Shown: positions 58,093 to 64,000 of the stretch, one piece after another
How positions within the stretch are numbered: position 1 is the first letter of the stretch
Layout: the number at the start of each line of letters is the position of its first letter
Source: Dyella sp. BiH032
GTDB lineage: Bacteria > Pseudomonadota > Gammaproteobacteria > Xanthomonadales > Rhodanobacteraceae
Length of the DNA stretch: 64,000 bases
Direction: 5' to 3'
Assembly (NCBI RefSeq): GCF_031954525.1
Contig: NZ_CP134867.1
Span: 3,596,001-3,660,000, forward strand
Notes under the pieces: model-generated
Seen by the model: the letters and a program-made list of their open reading frames with translations, nothing else
The model's database searches: none
What the model was told of the DNA's origin: nothing
Translations under genes and position numbers: made by a program

Positions 58093-58548
58093 TCACCGGC
58101 TCCTTGCAGGCATCCGAATCTCGGCGTCCTCCGGCTTCAATGCACGGCCGTCCTGCGCCGTGGGCACCATGCGCTGCAGGGCTCGGCCGGTCTGCCGGTC
58201 CACCAGCCGCACATGCGGCTCGCCGCGCGCGAAGAAAAACGCCTCGCCCCACTGCCGCAGCGCCACCAGCACGGGAAACAGACCGCGCCCTTTCTCGGTC
58301 AGCACGTATTCCTGATACGGACTCCCGTCGACGGCCGGCAATGCTTCCATGATGCCGTGCGCGATCAGATGCCGCAGGCGCGCCGCGAGGATGTTCTTGG
58401 ACAGGCCCAGGCTCTTCTGGAATTCGCCGAAGCGGCGCAGGCCATCGAAAGCGTCGCGCACGATCAGCAGCGACCAGCCGTCGCCGATGGCGTCCATGGG
58501 GCGGGCGACGCCGCACAGCGAGTCTTCCTGGGTGACGCGTTTGACCAT
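58093..58548 (-). CDS. HxlR-family transcriptional regulator
   Basis: 151-residue winged-helix regulator: CGVARPMDAIGDGWSLLIVRDAFDGLRRFGEFQKSLGLSKNILAARLRHLIAHGI is the HxlR core, with a Cys at position 12 that in some members is a redox or electrophile sensor. The wing is YQEYVLTEKGRGLFPVLVALRQWGE. ATG 58548 is in line with the family start. Divergent from the alpha/beta hydrolase; a palindrome lies between them. Confidence 0.86.
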   Translation of the reverse strand: MVKRVTQEDSLCGVARPMDAIGDGWSLLIVRDAFDGLRRFGEFQKSLGLSKNILAARLRHLIAHGIMEALPAVDGSPYQEYVLTEKGRGLFPVLVALRQWGEAFFFARGEPHVRLVDRQTGRALQRMVPTAQDGRALKPEDAEIRMPARSR

Positions 58549-58610
58549 GTTCGTGTTCGCCGGCTCGAATGTGGTTGCAAGATAGAACCACGCCTGATAC
58601 AAAGGCAACA

Positions 58611-58627
58611 GGTTTCAACATGAAACC
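58611..58627. promoter_or_regulatory. Palindrome GGTTTCA-N3-TGAAACC, likely HxlR operator
   Basis: Perfect 7-bp arms with a 3-base spacer, 117 bases before the hydrolase ATG. TTGCAA-N17-TACAAA (58575-58603) could be the hydrolase promoter, placing the palindrome over the transcription start. Confidence 0.62.
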
Positions 58628-58743
58628 GATGTGACCGCCTGCAATCTCCGGCGGTCGCATACCGACCTTCGCAACCGTGAGCGCCTGCGCTGGGCGAGGG
58701 CAAGTCGCACCCGCATGCCGGCCCCTCTCTTCGAGAACAGACC

Positions 58744-59664
58744 ATGGTCCAACCAGACGAAACCTTCGACGGCAGCTTTCCCTTCGCCCCGCATTTCACC
58801 CAGGCGCCGGGCTTCGCCATGCATTACGTGGACGAAGGCTCGCATGACGGTGAGGTGCTGCTGTGCCTTCATGGCGAACCCACCTGGGGTTATCTGTTCC
58901 GCCATCTGATCGCAGCGCTGAAAGCCACGCACCGCGTCGTCGTACCCGACCACATGGGCTTCGGCAAGAGCACCACGCCGCCGGGTCGCACGTACTGGCT
59001 GAAGGACCACATCGATAATCTCGAACACTTCGTGCTGGCACTCGATCTGCGCGGCATCACGCTAGTGCTGCATGACTTCGGCGGACCGGTCGGCATGGGG
59101 CTGGCGGCGCGCCATCCGGACCGCATCCGGCGCGTCGTCGCAGTCAACGGCCCGACACCGTTCGGGCAGGCTAGCGCCGCCGACCGATTGGTGGAGAACG
59201 CCAGAGAAGCGCCGTGGTTCCAATGGATTCTGCGCGCCGAAGCGGAAGGCCGCCTCGATGGCGTGCTCGGCGAGCTGGGCTACAACATCCTCAGCACGCT
59301 CAAGCTCAACGGCTTCGAGAACAACGCACTCATCGACGACGCCTGGCTGCGCGCCTATGGCTCACCCTTCCCCACGCCGGCCGATTGTGCCGGCGCGATC
59401 GGCTGGGCCAAGGGTTTCGCTCTCGGCCTGCATCAGGTCGAAGTGCCGGACGAACGCGCGCTCGGCCTCATCCGCGCCCTGCCCGCCATGGCGATCTGGG
59501 GCATGGCCGACCGCACGCTGCATGCAAGGCATTTCCTGCCGTTATTCGAAGAGCTTTTCCCCGATGCGCCGGTGCATCGATTAGACGGCGTGGGACATTA
59601 CAGCTTCGAGGACGCGCCTGCAGCGATTTCACGATTGATCGCGACTTTCCTGCAGGAAAGCTGA
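58744..59664 (+). CDS. Haloalkane-dehalogenase-like alpha/beta hydrolase
   Basis: 306-residue alpha/beta hydrolase without a signal peptide. HGEPTWGYLFRHL (43-55) is the oxyanion and halide-site region of the haloalkane dehalogenase group; the nucleophile is Asp111 in LHDFGGPVG rather than Ser, and the base is His in GVGHYSFED. An Asp nucleophile fits dehalogenases and epoxide hydrolases. The divergent HxlR protein probably controls it. True dehalogenase activity is not proved by sequence. Confidence 0.82.
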   Translation: MVQPDETFDGSFPFAPHFTQAPGFAMHYVDEGSHDGEVLLCLHGEPTWGYLFRHLIAALKATHRVVVPDHMGFGKSTTPPGRTYWLKDHIDNLEHFVLALDLRGITLVLHDFGGPVGMGLAARHPDRIRRVVAVNGPTPFGQASAADRLVENAREAPWFQWILRAEAEGRLDGVLGELGYNILSTLKLNGFENNALIDDAWLRAYGSPFPTPADCAGAIGWAKGFALGLHQVEVPDERALGLIRALPAMAIWGMADRTLHARHFLPLFEELFPDAPVHRLDGVGHYSFEDAPAAISRLIATFLQES

Positions 59665-59886
59665 GACTCGACCAGCACAGCCCACCACACCGTGCCGGGT
59701 GTCCAATGCGACGATGGCCGTTCCGGCGACCGGCACATGCGTCCATCCCAGGGTTACGGAACAATCCCCGCAGTCGGCAGCACGACGCCCAGGCTGCCGT
59801 GCTGCGCCATGCGACCTGCGCCCGGACATCCTGCTCGTCTGAGCCGATGAGCATCGGGTCATCCATGAAGCATTGAGGTGGTGGTC

Positions 59887-60279
59887 ATGAAGACGTTCCT
59901 GCAAAGCGTGCATCCGGTGCTGATGGCGCGCGACGTCACGGATTCCATCCGGTTCTACGGGGGCCTGGGTTTCACGCTGCTGTTCCAGGACACGCCAGAG
60001 CATCCCAAATACGCGGGCATCCAGCGTGACAACGTGGAGTTGCATATCCAATGGGGCGATCCAAGCCAATGGGCTTATCCAACGGATAGGCCTGTCTATC
60101 GCTTCGTCGTCGAGGATGTGGACCAGCTTTATGAAGAGTTTGCGATCAGCAGCCACACCGACAGCGAAGCGAGCGGGCGCAGTCCATGGGCCGCGCCGGC
60201 CGAAACGCCCTGGGGTACGCGCGAATTCCACGTACGCGATCCGGGAGGCAATATCCTCCAGTTTTATCGGGTGCTGTGA
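59887..60279 (+). CDS. VOC-family (glyoxalase/bleomycin-resistance-like) protein
   Basis: 130-residue protein of the bleomycin-resistance/glyoxalase fold: VHPVLMARDVTDSIRFYGGLGFTLLF, YRFVVEDVDQLYEEFA and TREFHVRDPGGNILQFYRVL with the usual metal or ligand positions. ATG 59887 follows GAGGTGGTG. Its TGA abuts the TCA of the next gene as TGATCA. Ligand unknown. Confidence 0.82.
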   Translation: MKTFLQSVHPVLMARDVTDSIRFYGGLGFTLLFQDTPEHPKYAGIQRDNVELHIQWGDPSQWAYPTDRPVYRFVVEDVDQLYEEFAISSHTDSEASGRSPWAAPAETPWGTREFHVRDPGGNILQFYRVL

Positions 60280-61635
60280 TCAATCCACCATCCGTGGCGC
60301 CGGATGGTCCCCATGCTGGTGCAGTACCAGCCCGCGCACCTTGCCGTCCGCGCCACGCTGGAAGCTGATGCCGACGCCGATGCTCCAGAGGTGGAACTCG
60401 TCCCTTGCGCTGGCTGACAGCTCGGCGGCGTCCTGGCCGGTGACCTGTACGAACAGGCGATCGCCGCGGCGTGAGATGGTCGCGATGACGTCCTTCGCGA
60501 GTTCATAGCGGCCGACGTATTCCTCCAGCGTTCCCACCGGCAACGTCACGCGCAGGTGCGGCGGCGCCAGTTCGGTCGAGGGCGCCAGGACAGCCATGCC
60601 GATGTCGTCCATCGGTTCCGAGCGATTGCCGAGCACCACCACGCCACGCTTCCGGTCCTGCGTGAAGCCGATGAAGCTGGCGAAGCCGCCGGTCATGCCG
60701 TTGTGCCAGACGACGTCGCCGTCCCGCGTGTGCTGTGTCATCCACGCCAGGCCGATGCGCTGGCCTGCCGACGCCATATCGGCACGCGCCTGCTGGGCCA
60801 GCTGCATGGCGGGGTACAGCGGCGTTTTCAGCGAGCCCATGTTCGCCTGTAGATAGCGCTGCATGTCACGCGCACTGCTGAGCACGCCACCGGTCGGGGC
60901 CAGCACCTGGAAATGCCAGTGCGGCACTGGCCTGCCTTGGTTGTCATGCCCGTCGGCCAGCTTGCCGCCGTGCACTTTCTCAGGAGCGAGCACGGTATCG
61001 CGCATCCCCAGCGGATCGAGCACGCGAGCCTTGACCGCCGCGGCGTAGCCATGCCCCACCTTTTCGCCCAGCGCATAGCCGAGCAGGCCGAAACCCGTGT
61101 TCGAATACTCGTAATGCGCGCCAGGATCGTCCTGCAGCGCGTAGCCGGCGAGGAACTGCTTCAGCTGCGCCACGCCGTACTTGGCATAAGGATCGGTCAA
61201 CTCGGGCGACAGCTTCAGATTCGCCGGCAACCTGGGCAGGCCGGAGCGCTGAGTGGCGAGGTCCTCCAGCGTGATCGCCTTGCCGGCGTGCGATGGGATG
61301 CGGAAGCCCGGCAGCAGCGAGGCCACCGGCGCATCGAGCTTCAGCTTTCCCCGCCGTACCTCGTCGGCCAGCAGCGTGGCCGTCATGGTCTTGGTGATGG
61401 AGCCGATCTCGAACACCGTATCCGCGGCCGGCACCTCGCCGTTGCCCAGCTTGCCGAAAGGATAAATGGCCGCCTGGCCGTCCTCGACCACCACGATGGC
61501 AAGGGCTGAGTACTGCCCAACCTCCAGACGAGCCTCGATGGCGCGTTCCACCTTGGCGGGCAGTACGGGCGCCTGCGCGGCGTAAGCCTGTATTGCAAGA
61601 CAGCCCAGAGCGATGGCGATCCCCGTCCTGCGCAT
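60280..61635 (-). CDS. Secreted serine hydrolase, class C beta-lactamase-like
   Basis: 451-residue periplasmic serine hydrolase. Signal peptide to about residue 20 (AYAAQA), SITK with Ser79 and Lys82, YSN at 177-179, and an HNG box in VVWHNGMTGG. The order and spacing match AmpC-type and esterase/peptidase relatives. A C-terminal extension of about 100 residues (VGTLEEYVGRYELAKDV onwards) is a lipocalin-like domain seen in non-lactamase members, so antibiotic resistance is less likely. ATG 61635 begins the signal peptide. Confidence 0.84.
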   Translation of the reverse strand: MRRTGIAIALGCLAIQAYAAQAPVLPAKVERAIEARLEVGQYSALAIVVVEDGQAAIYPFGKLGNGEVPAADTVFEIGSITKTMTATLLADEVRRGKLKLDAPVASLLPGFRIPSHAGKAITLEDLATQRSGLPRLPANLKLSPELTDPYAKYGVAQLKQFLAGYALQDDPGAHYEYSNTGFGLLGYALGEKVGHGYAAAVKARVLDPLGMRDTVLAPEKVHGGKLADGHDNQGRPVPHWHFQVLAPTGGVLSSARDMQRYLQANMGSLKTPLYPAMQLAQQARADMASAGQRIGLAWMTQHTRDGDVVWHNGMTGGFASFIGFTQDRKRGVVVLGNRSEPMDDIGMAVLAPSTELAPPHLRVTLPVGTLEEYVGRYELAKDVIATISRRGDRLFVQVTGQDAAELSASARDEFHLWSIGVGISFQRGADGKVRGLVLHQHGDHPAPRMVD

Positions 61636-61748
61636 GGCGTGATCCGTTCCGCGGTGGTGGCAGCGTAGCGTAGCGGTCCGCCCACGATCAGGCATGCGCG
61701 GGCGATCACAGTCATCGGCCGGCGCTATGACTTCCGGCCACTTGCATC

Positions 61749-61768
61749 ATTTCCATAATTCTGGAAAT
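61749..61768. promoter_or_regulatory. ArsR operator, ATTTCCA-N6-TGGAAAT
   Basis: Perfect 7-bp inverted repeat with a 6-base spacer, ending ten bases before the arsR ATG. CATAAT inside it is a possible -10 box. Likely bound by the arsenic repressor that follows. Confidence 0.72.
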
Positions 61769-61777
61769 ATCGAATCC

Positions 61778-62119
61778 ATGGATACCGACACCGCGCTCGC
61801 CGCACTGGCCGCCCTCGGCCACGAAACCCGCCTCACGGCTTTCCGCGAACTCGTCCAGGCCGGCACCGATGGCCTGGCCGTCGGCGAGTTGCGCGATCGG
61901 CTGGGCGCGCCCGGGGCCACGCTGACGGCGCACCTCAACACCTTGCGTGCGGCATCACTGGTAACGGACGAGCGCGAAGGCCGCGTCATCCGCGTTCGCG
62001 CCAACTATGCGCAGATGAACGCGCTGATCGGCTACCTCACCGAAAACTGCTGCGCGGGCGACGGAAGCTGCACGCCCGCCGGCTCCTGCAAACCCTCCAA
62101 GGGAGGCAAGAAGGCATGA
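61778..62119 (+). CDS. arsR: Arsenic repressor ArsR (C-terminal As(III) site)
   Basis: 113-residue ArsR repressor. The winged helix is LAALGHETRLTAFRELVQAG and LGAPGATLTAHLNTLRAASL. The As(III) site is not the classic helix-4 CxC but a C-terminal trio, Cys91-Cys92...Cys98, with the same CC-x5-C spacing as in the known Acidithiobacillus ferrooxidans ArsR (Cys95, 96, 102); Cys104 follows. First gene of arsR-arsI-arsC-aqpS; the next gene overlaps by four bases. Confidence 0.88.
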   Translation: MDTDTALAALAALGHETRLTAFRELVQAGTDGLAVGELRDRLGAPGATLTAHLNTLRAASLVTDEREGRVIRVRANYAQMNALIGYLTENCCAGDGSCTPAGSCKPSKGGKKA

Positions 62120-62607
62120 ACCGTTTCCACGTGCACCTCAATGTCGCGGACCTCGCGTCGAGCATCCGCTTCTACACCACGCTGTTCGCCGCCGAACCCA
62201 CCGTGCGCAAGGACGACTACGCCAAGTGGATGCTGGACGACCCCCGCGTGAACTTCGCCATCTCCCAGACCGGGCGCACCCCGGGCATCGACCACCTGGG
62301 TATCCAGGCGGAGAACGGCGACGAACTCGCCGCGCTGGGCCATCGGCTGGATGCCGCCGGCGGCACGGTAACCCCGGAAGCCGGCGCGGTCTGCTGCTAC
62401 GCCCAATCGGACAAGCTGTGGACCGCAGACCCCCAGGGCACGCGCTGGGAAACCTTCCACACCGTCGGCGAGGCCACCTCGTACTACGCCACGCAGGCCA
62501 TGTGCGGAGGGGAGAACGCGAACTGCGCTCCCGCGGCCAAGGCGGAAGAACCTGGCAAGACCGGCAGCCTGCGGTCGTGCTGTGCGCCGGGTTCGGGCTG
62601 CTGCTGA
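62116..62607 (+). CDS. arsI: ArsI/CadI-family vicinal oxygen chelate protein, C-As lyase-like
   Basis: 163-residue VOC protein of the ArsI/CadI group. The expected Fe ligands His5, His60 and Glu112 and the vicinal Cys pair Cys93-Cys94 (AVCCYAQSDKLW) for trivalent organoarsenical binding are all visible. Known ArsI cleaves the C-As bond of methylarsonous acid with O2. The Cys-rich tail (LRSCCAPGSGCC) may bind arsenic. It overlaps arsR by ATGA. Confidence 0.84.
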   Translation: MNRFHVHLNVADLASSIRFYTTLFAAEPTVRKDDYAKWMLDDPRVNFAISQTGRTPGIDHLGIQAENGDELAALGHRLDAAGGTVTPEAGAVCCYAQSDKLWTADPQGTRWETFHTVGEATSYYATQAMCGGENANCAPAAKAEEPGKTGSLRSCCAPGSGCC

Positions 62608-62633
62608 TCGTCCACCTCCGCATCGGGCCTTCC

Positions 62634-63017
62634 ATGAAACGCGTACTTTTCGTCTGTGTCGAAAACGCCAACCGCAGCCAAATGGCCGAAGCCTTCGCCC
62701 ACCTATACGGCGGCGATGGCATCGAAGCGCAAAGCGCAGGTTCCCGCCCTTCCGGCCAGATCAACCCCAAGGCCGTGCGCTTCATGGCGGAACTGGGTTA
62801 CGACCTGAACCGGCATGCGTCGAAGTCGCTCGACCAAGTCGAAGGTGCGTTCGACGCGGTGATCACGATGGGCTGCGGCGACAGTTGCCCTTGGGTGCCC
62901 GCCACGCGGCGGGAGGACTGGAACCTGCCCGACCCCAAGCACATGGACGACGAGGGCTACCGCGCCGTACGCGACGACATCGGCGCGCGCGTCAAGCAGC
63001 TCCTGGAAAGCCTGTGA
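62634..63017 (+). CDS. arsC: Arsenate reductase ArsC, low-MW phosphatase type
   Basis: 127-residue thioredoxin-type arsenate reductase. The P-loop is CVENANRS (Cys8-x5-Arg14); redox cysteines sit in GCGDSCPW (Cys82, Cys86), and the general-acid Asp is in LPDPKHMDD. It reduces arsenate to arsenite in the cytoplasm. It starts 26 bases after arsI; its stop overlaps the GTG start of aqpS. Confidence 0.9.
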   Translation: MKRVLFVCVENANRSQMAEAFAHLYGGDGIEAQSAGSRPSGQINPKAVRFMAELGYDLNRHASKSLDQVEGAFDAVITMGCGDSCPWVPATRREDWNLPDPKHMDDEGYRAVRDDIGARVKQLLESL

Positions 63018-63712
63018 CGACACTAGCCCGCCGCCTTGCGGCCGAAGGTCTCGGTACCGCGCTGCTGCTCGCCACCGTGACCGGCTCCGGCGTCATGGGC
63101 ACCACGCTCGCGCCGGGCAATCCCGGCCTGGCCTTGCTCGCCAACGCTCTGGCCACGGCAGGGATGCTCTATGTGTCGATCGTGACGCTGGGGCCGCTCT
63201 CCGGCGCGCACTTCAATCCGGTCGTCACGCTGGTTGCCCGCCTGCGCGGCGCCTTGCGTACGCACGAAGCCTTGGCGTACATCGCCGTGCAGATCCTCTC
63301 CGCCTGCGCCGGCGTGTGGCTCGCCCATGCCATGTTCGGCCTGCCGGCGATCCAGCCCGGCACCCATGCGCGCACCGGTGCGGCGCAATGGCTGAGCGAA
63401 AGCGTGGCGACCTTCGGCTTGCTGTTCACCATCCTGCTCGGCGGACGCCACCGTCCCGCCGCGCTGCCCGCGCTGGTGGCGGGCTACATCTTCGCGGCCT
63501 ACTGGTTCACGGCGAGCACGTCGTTCGCTAATCCGGCCGCGACGATTGCCCGCTCGCTGACGCAGACGTTCGCGGGGATCCGGCCAGCCGACGTGGGGGG
63601 ATTCGTGGTGGCACAGGTGGTCGGCGCCGTGGCCGCGGCCATGGCCGCAGGATGGCTGTCATCGAACGCCCCCGCGACCGATTCGCCCGCCGACGAGGCA
63701 GCGACGGCGTAG
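63014..63712 (+). CDS. aqpS: MIP-family aquaglyceroporin, AqpS-like arsenite channel
   Basis: 232-residue major intrinsic protein with six membrane helices and two half-helix NPA boxes: HFNPV at 67-70 (Val instead of Ala) and FANPAATIAR at 172-180 with the selectivity-filter Arg180. In Sinorhizobium, AqpS in an ars operon lets arsenite out of the cell in place of ArsB or Acr3; the same is likely here, since no efflux pump is present. GTG start overlaps the arsC stop (GTGA). Confidence 0.85.
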   Translation: MTTLARRLAAEGLGTALLLATVTGSGVMGTTLAPGNPGLALLANALATAGMLYVSIVTLGPLSGAHFNPVVTLVARLRGALRTHEALAYIAVQILSACAGVWLAHAMFGLPAIQPGTHARTGAAQWLSESVATFGLLFTILLGGRHRPAALPALVAGYIFAAYWFTASTSFANPAATIARSLTQTFAGIRPADVGGFVVAQVVGAVAAAMAAGWLSSNAPATDSPADEAATA

Positions 63713-63756
63713 CATCGGCCCGCCCGCAAGCGGCAACATCGCCGGGCCAGCCAGCC

Positions 63757-64000
63757 TCAGGTACGGAGGCCAGACACCAACTCCACCGGCAGCCCCGCGT
63801 CTTTCAACGCCTCCAGCAGCACATGCCAGGCCGTGGGGCGCATGTGCATGCCAATCAGATGCAAGCCGTCAGTGACAATGGGTGTCGCGGCCACGGAGCG
63901 GCGCAGTTCGAGCAGCGATTCCGGCTGCACGAGCGCACCGTTGGGACCCAACGGCATGACCATCTCGCCCGTATGCAGCAGATGCGCGTCGGCGATCCAA
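63757..64000 (-). CDS. C-terminal part of an unidentified protein (runs off right edge)
   Basis: The last 80 codons of a minus-strand gene whose start is beyond the window. Visible text includes WIADAHLLHTGEMVMPLGPN and ATPIVTDGLHLIGMHMRPTA, ending in VELVSGLRT. The frame stays open to the edge. I do not recognise the family. Confidence 0.55.
   Translation of the reverse strand, partial: WIADAHLLHTGEMVMPLGPNGALVQPESLLELRRSVAATPIVTDGLHLIGMHMRPTAWHVLLEALKDAGLPVELVSGLRT

Noticed and set aside
60280..61635. Antibiotic-resistance beta-lactamase
   Set aside because: The catalytic motifs fit, but the extra C-terminal lipocalin-like part is typical of esterase/peptidase relatives; there is no adjacent ampR.

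Overview
The window is about 65-68% GC with a very dense gene layout. Its gene families point to a gammaproteobacterium of the Xanthomonadales/Lysobacterales, most likely a Rhodanobacteraceae such as Dyella, Luteibacter or Rhodanobacter. This is inferred from a large TonB-dependent receptor of the Caulobacter/Xanthomonas type, DUF4331 and small cysteine-rich secreted proteins, and GTTACTT...AAGTAAC palindromic repeats between genes. I see no rRNA, tRNA, CRISPR array, phage gene or transposase. It reads as ordinary chromosome with accessory operons.

Layout. 0-6.5 kb: end of a secreted protein, a penicillin-binding-like serine hydrolase, a PAP2 phosphatase, a PD40 beta-propeller, a DUF72 protein, a long structured repeat and a flavin monooxygenase. 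6.6-17.6 kb: an HDOD protein with a near-consensus flagellar sigma-28 promoter, a methyltransferase, ThpR, a Bcr-type exporter, DUF3014, ExbD, a metal-export locus (dmeF-like CDF plus bestrophin, divergent from an RcnR-type repressor over a C7 operator), two paralogous small proteins (one with a second sigma-28 promoter), PhnA/YjdM and a GIY-YIG protein. 18.2-26.1 kb: a catabolic cluster of porin, GcvA-like LysR, AldA-like dehydrogenase, MFS permease, enolase-superfamily enzyme and GMC oxidoreductase, which fits uptake and stepwise oxidation/dehydration of a sugar, alditol or sugar acid. 26.1-30.1 kb: YVTN propeller plus creatininase-like protein, an AHSA1-ArsR operon with two phased operators, then almost 1 kb of mosaic repeats. 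30.1-43.2 kb: a one-heme secreted protein, a CocE-like hydrolase, a MarR-controlled divergent locus (MFS, isochorismatase fold / GST, DUF899), another mosaic repeat, DUF763 and a 977-residue TonB receptor. 43.4-49.9 kb: a cysteine hydrolase, a DUF4331-HupE-membrane protein-DUF4198-AraC operon, a miniature CxxC protein, a three-gene hypothetical operon and an ArsR. 50-64 kb: SDR, MBL hydrolase, LysR, a duplicated-domain secreted protein, a GH39 glycosidase, HxlR plus an alpha/beta hydrolase, VOC, an AmpC-like hydrolase, an ars operon (arsR-arsI-like-arsC-aqpS) and a truncated gene at the right edge.

The most interesting non-coding signals are: (1) a roughly 385-bp mosaic element of consecutive hairpins, with complete or partial copies at 4.97, 29.16, 29.41, 38.1 and 57.5 kb, whose main hairpin changes sequence while keeping perfect pairing; (2) a 25-nt motif (22/25 identical) upstream of both the DUF4331-HupE operon and the CxxC miniprotein; (3) two sigma-28 promoters on non-flagellar genes; (4) the same GCGCTGAGCC stem with both stop codons inside it at two unrelated convergent gene ends; (5) several palindromic operators between or next to regulators and their targets.
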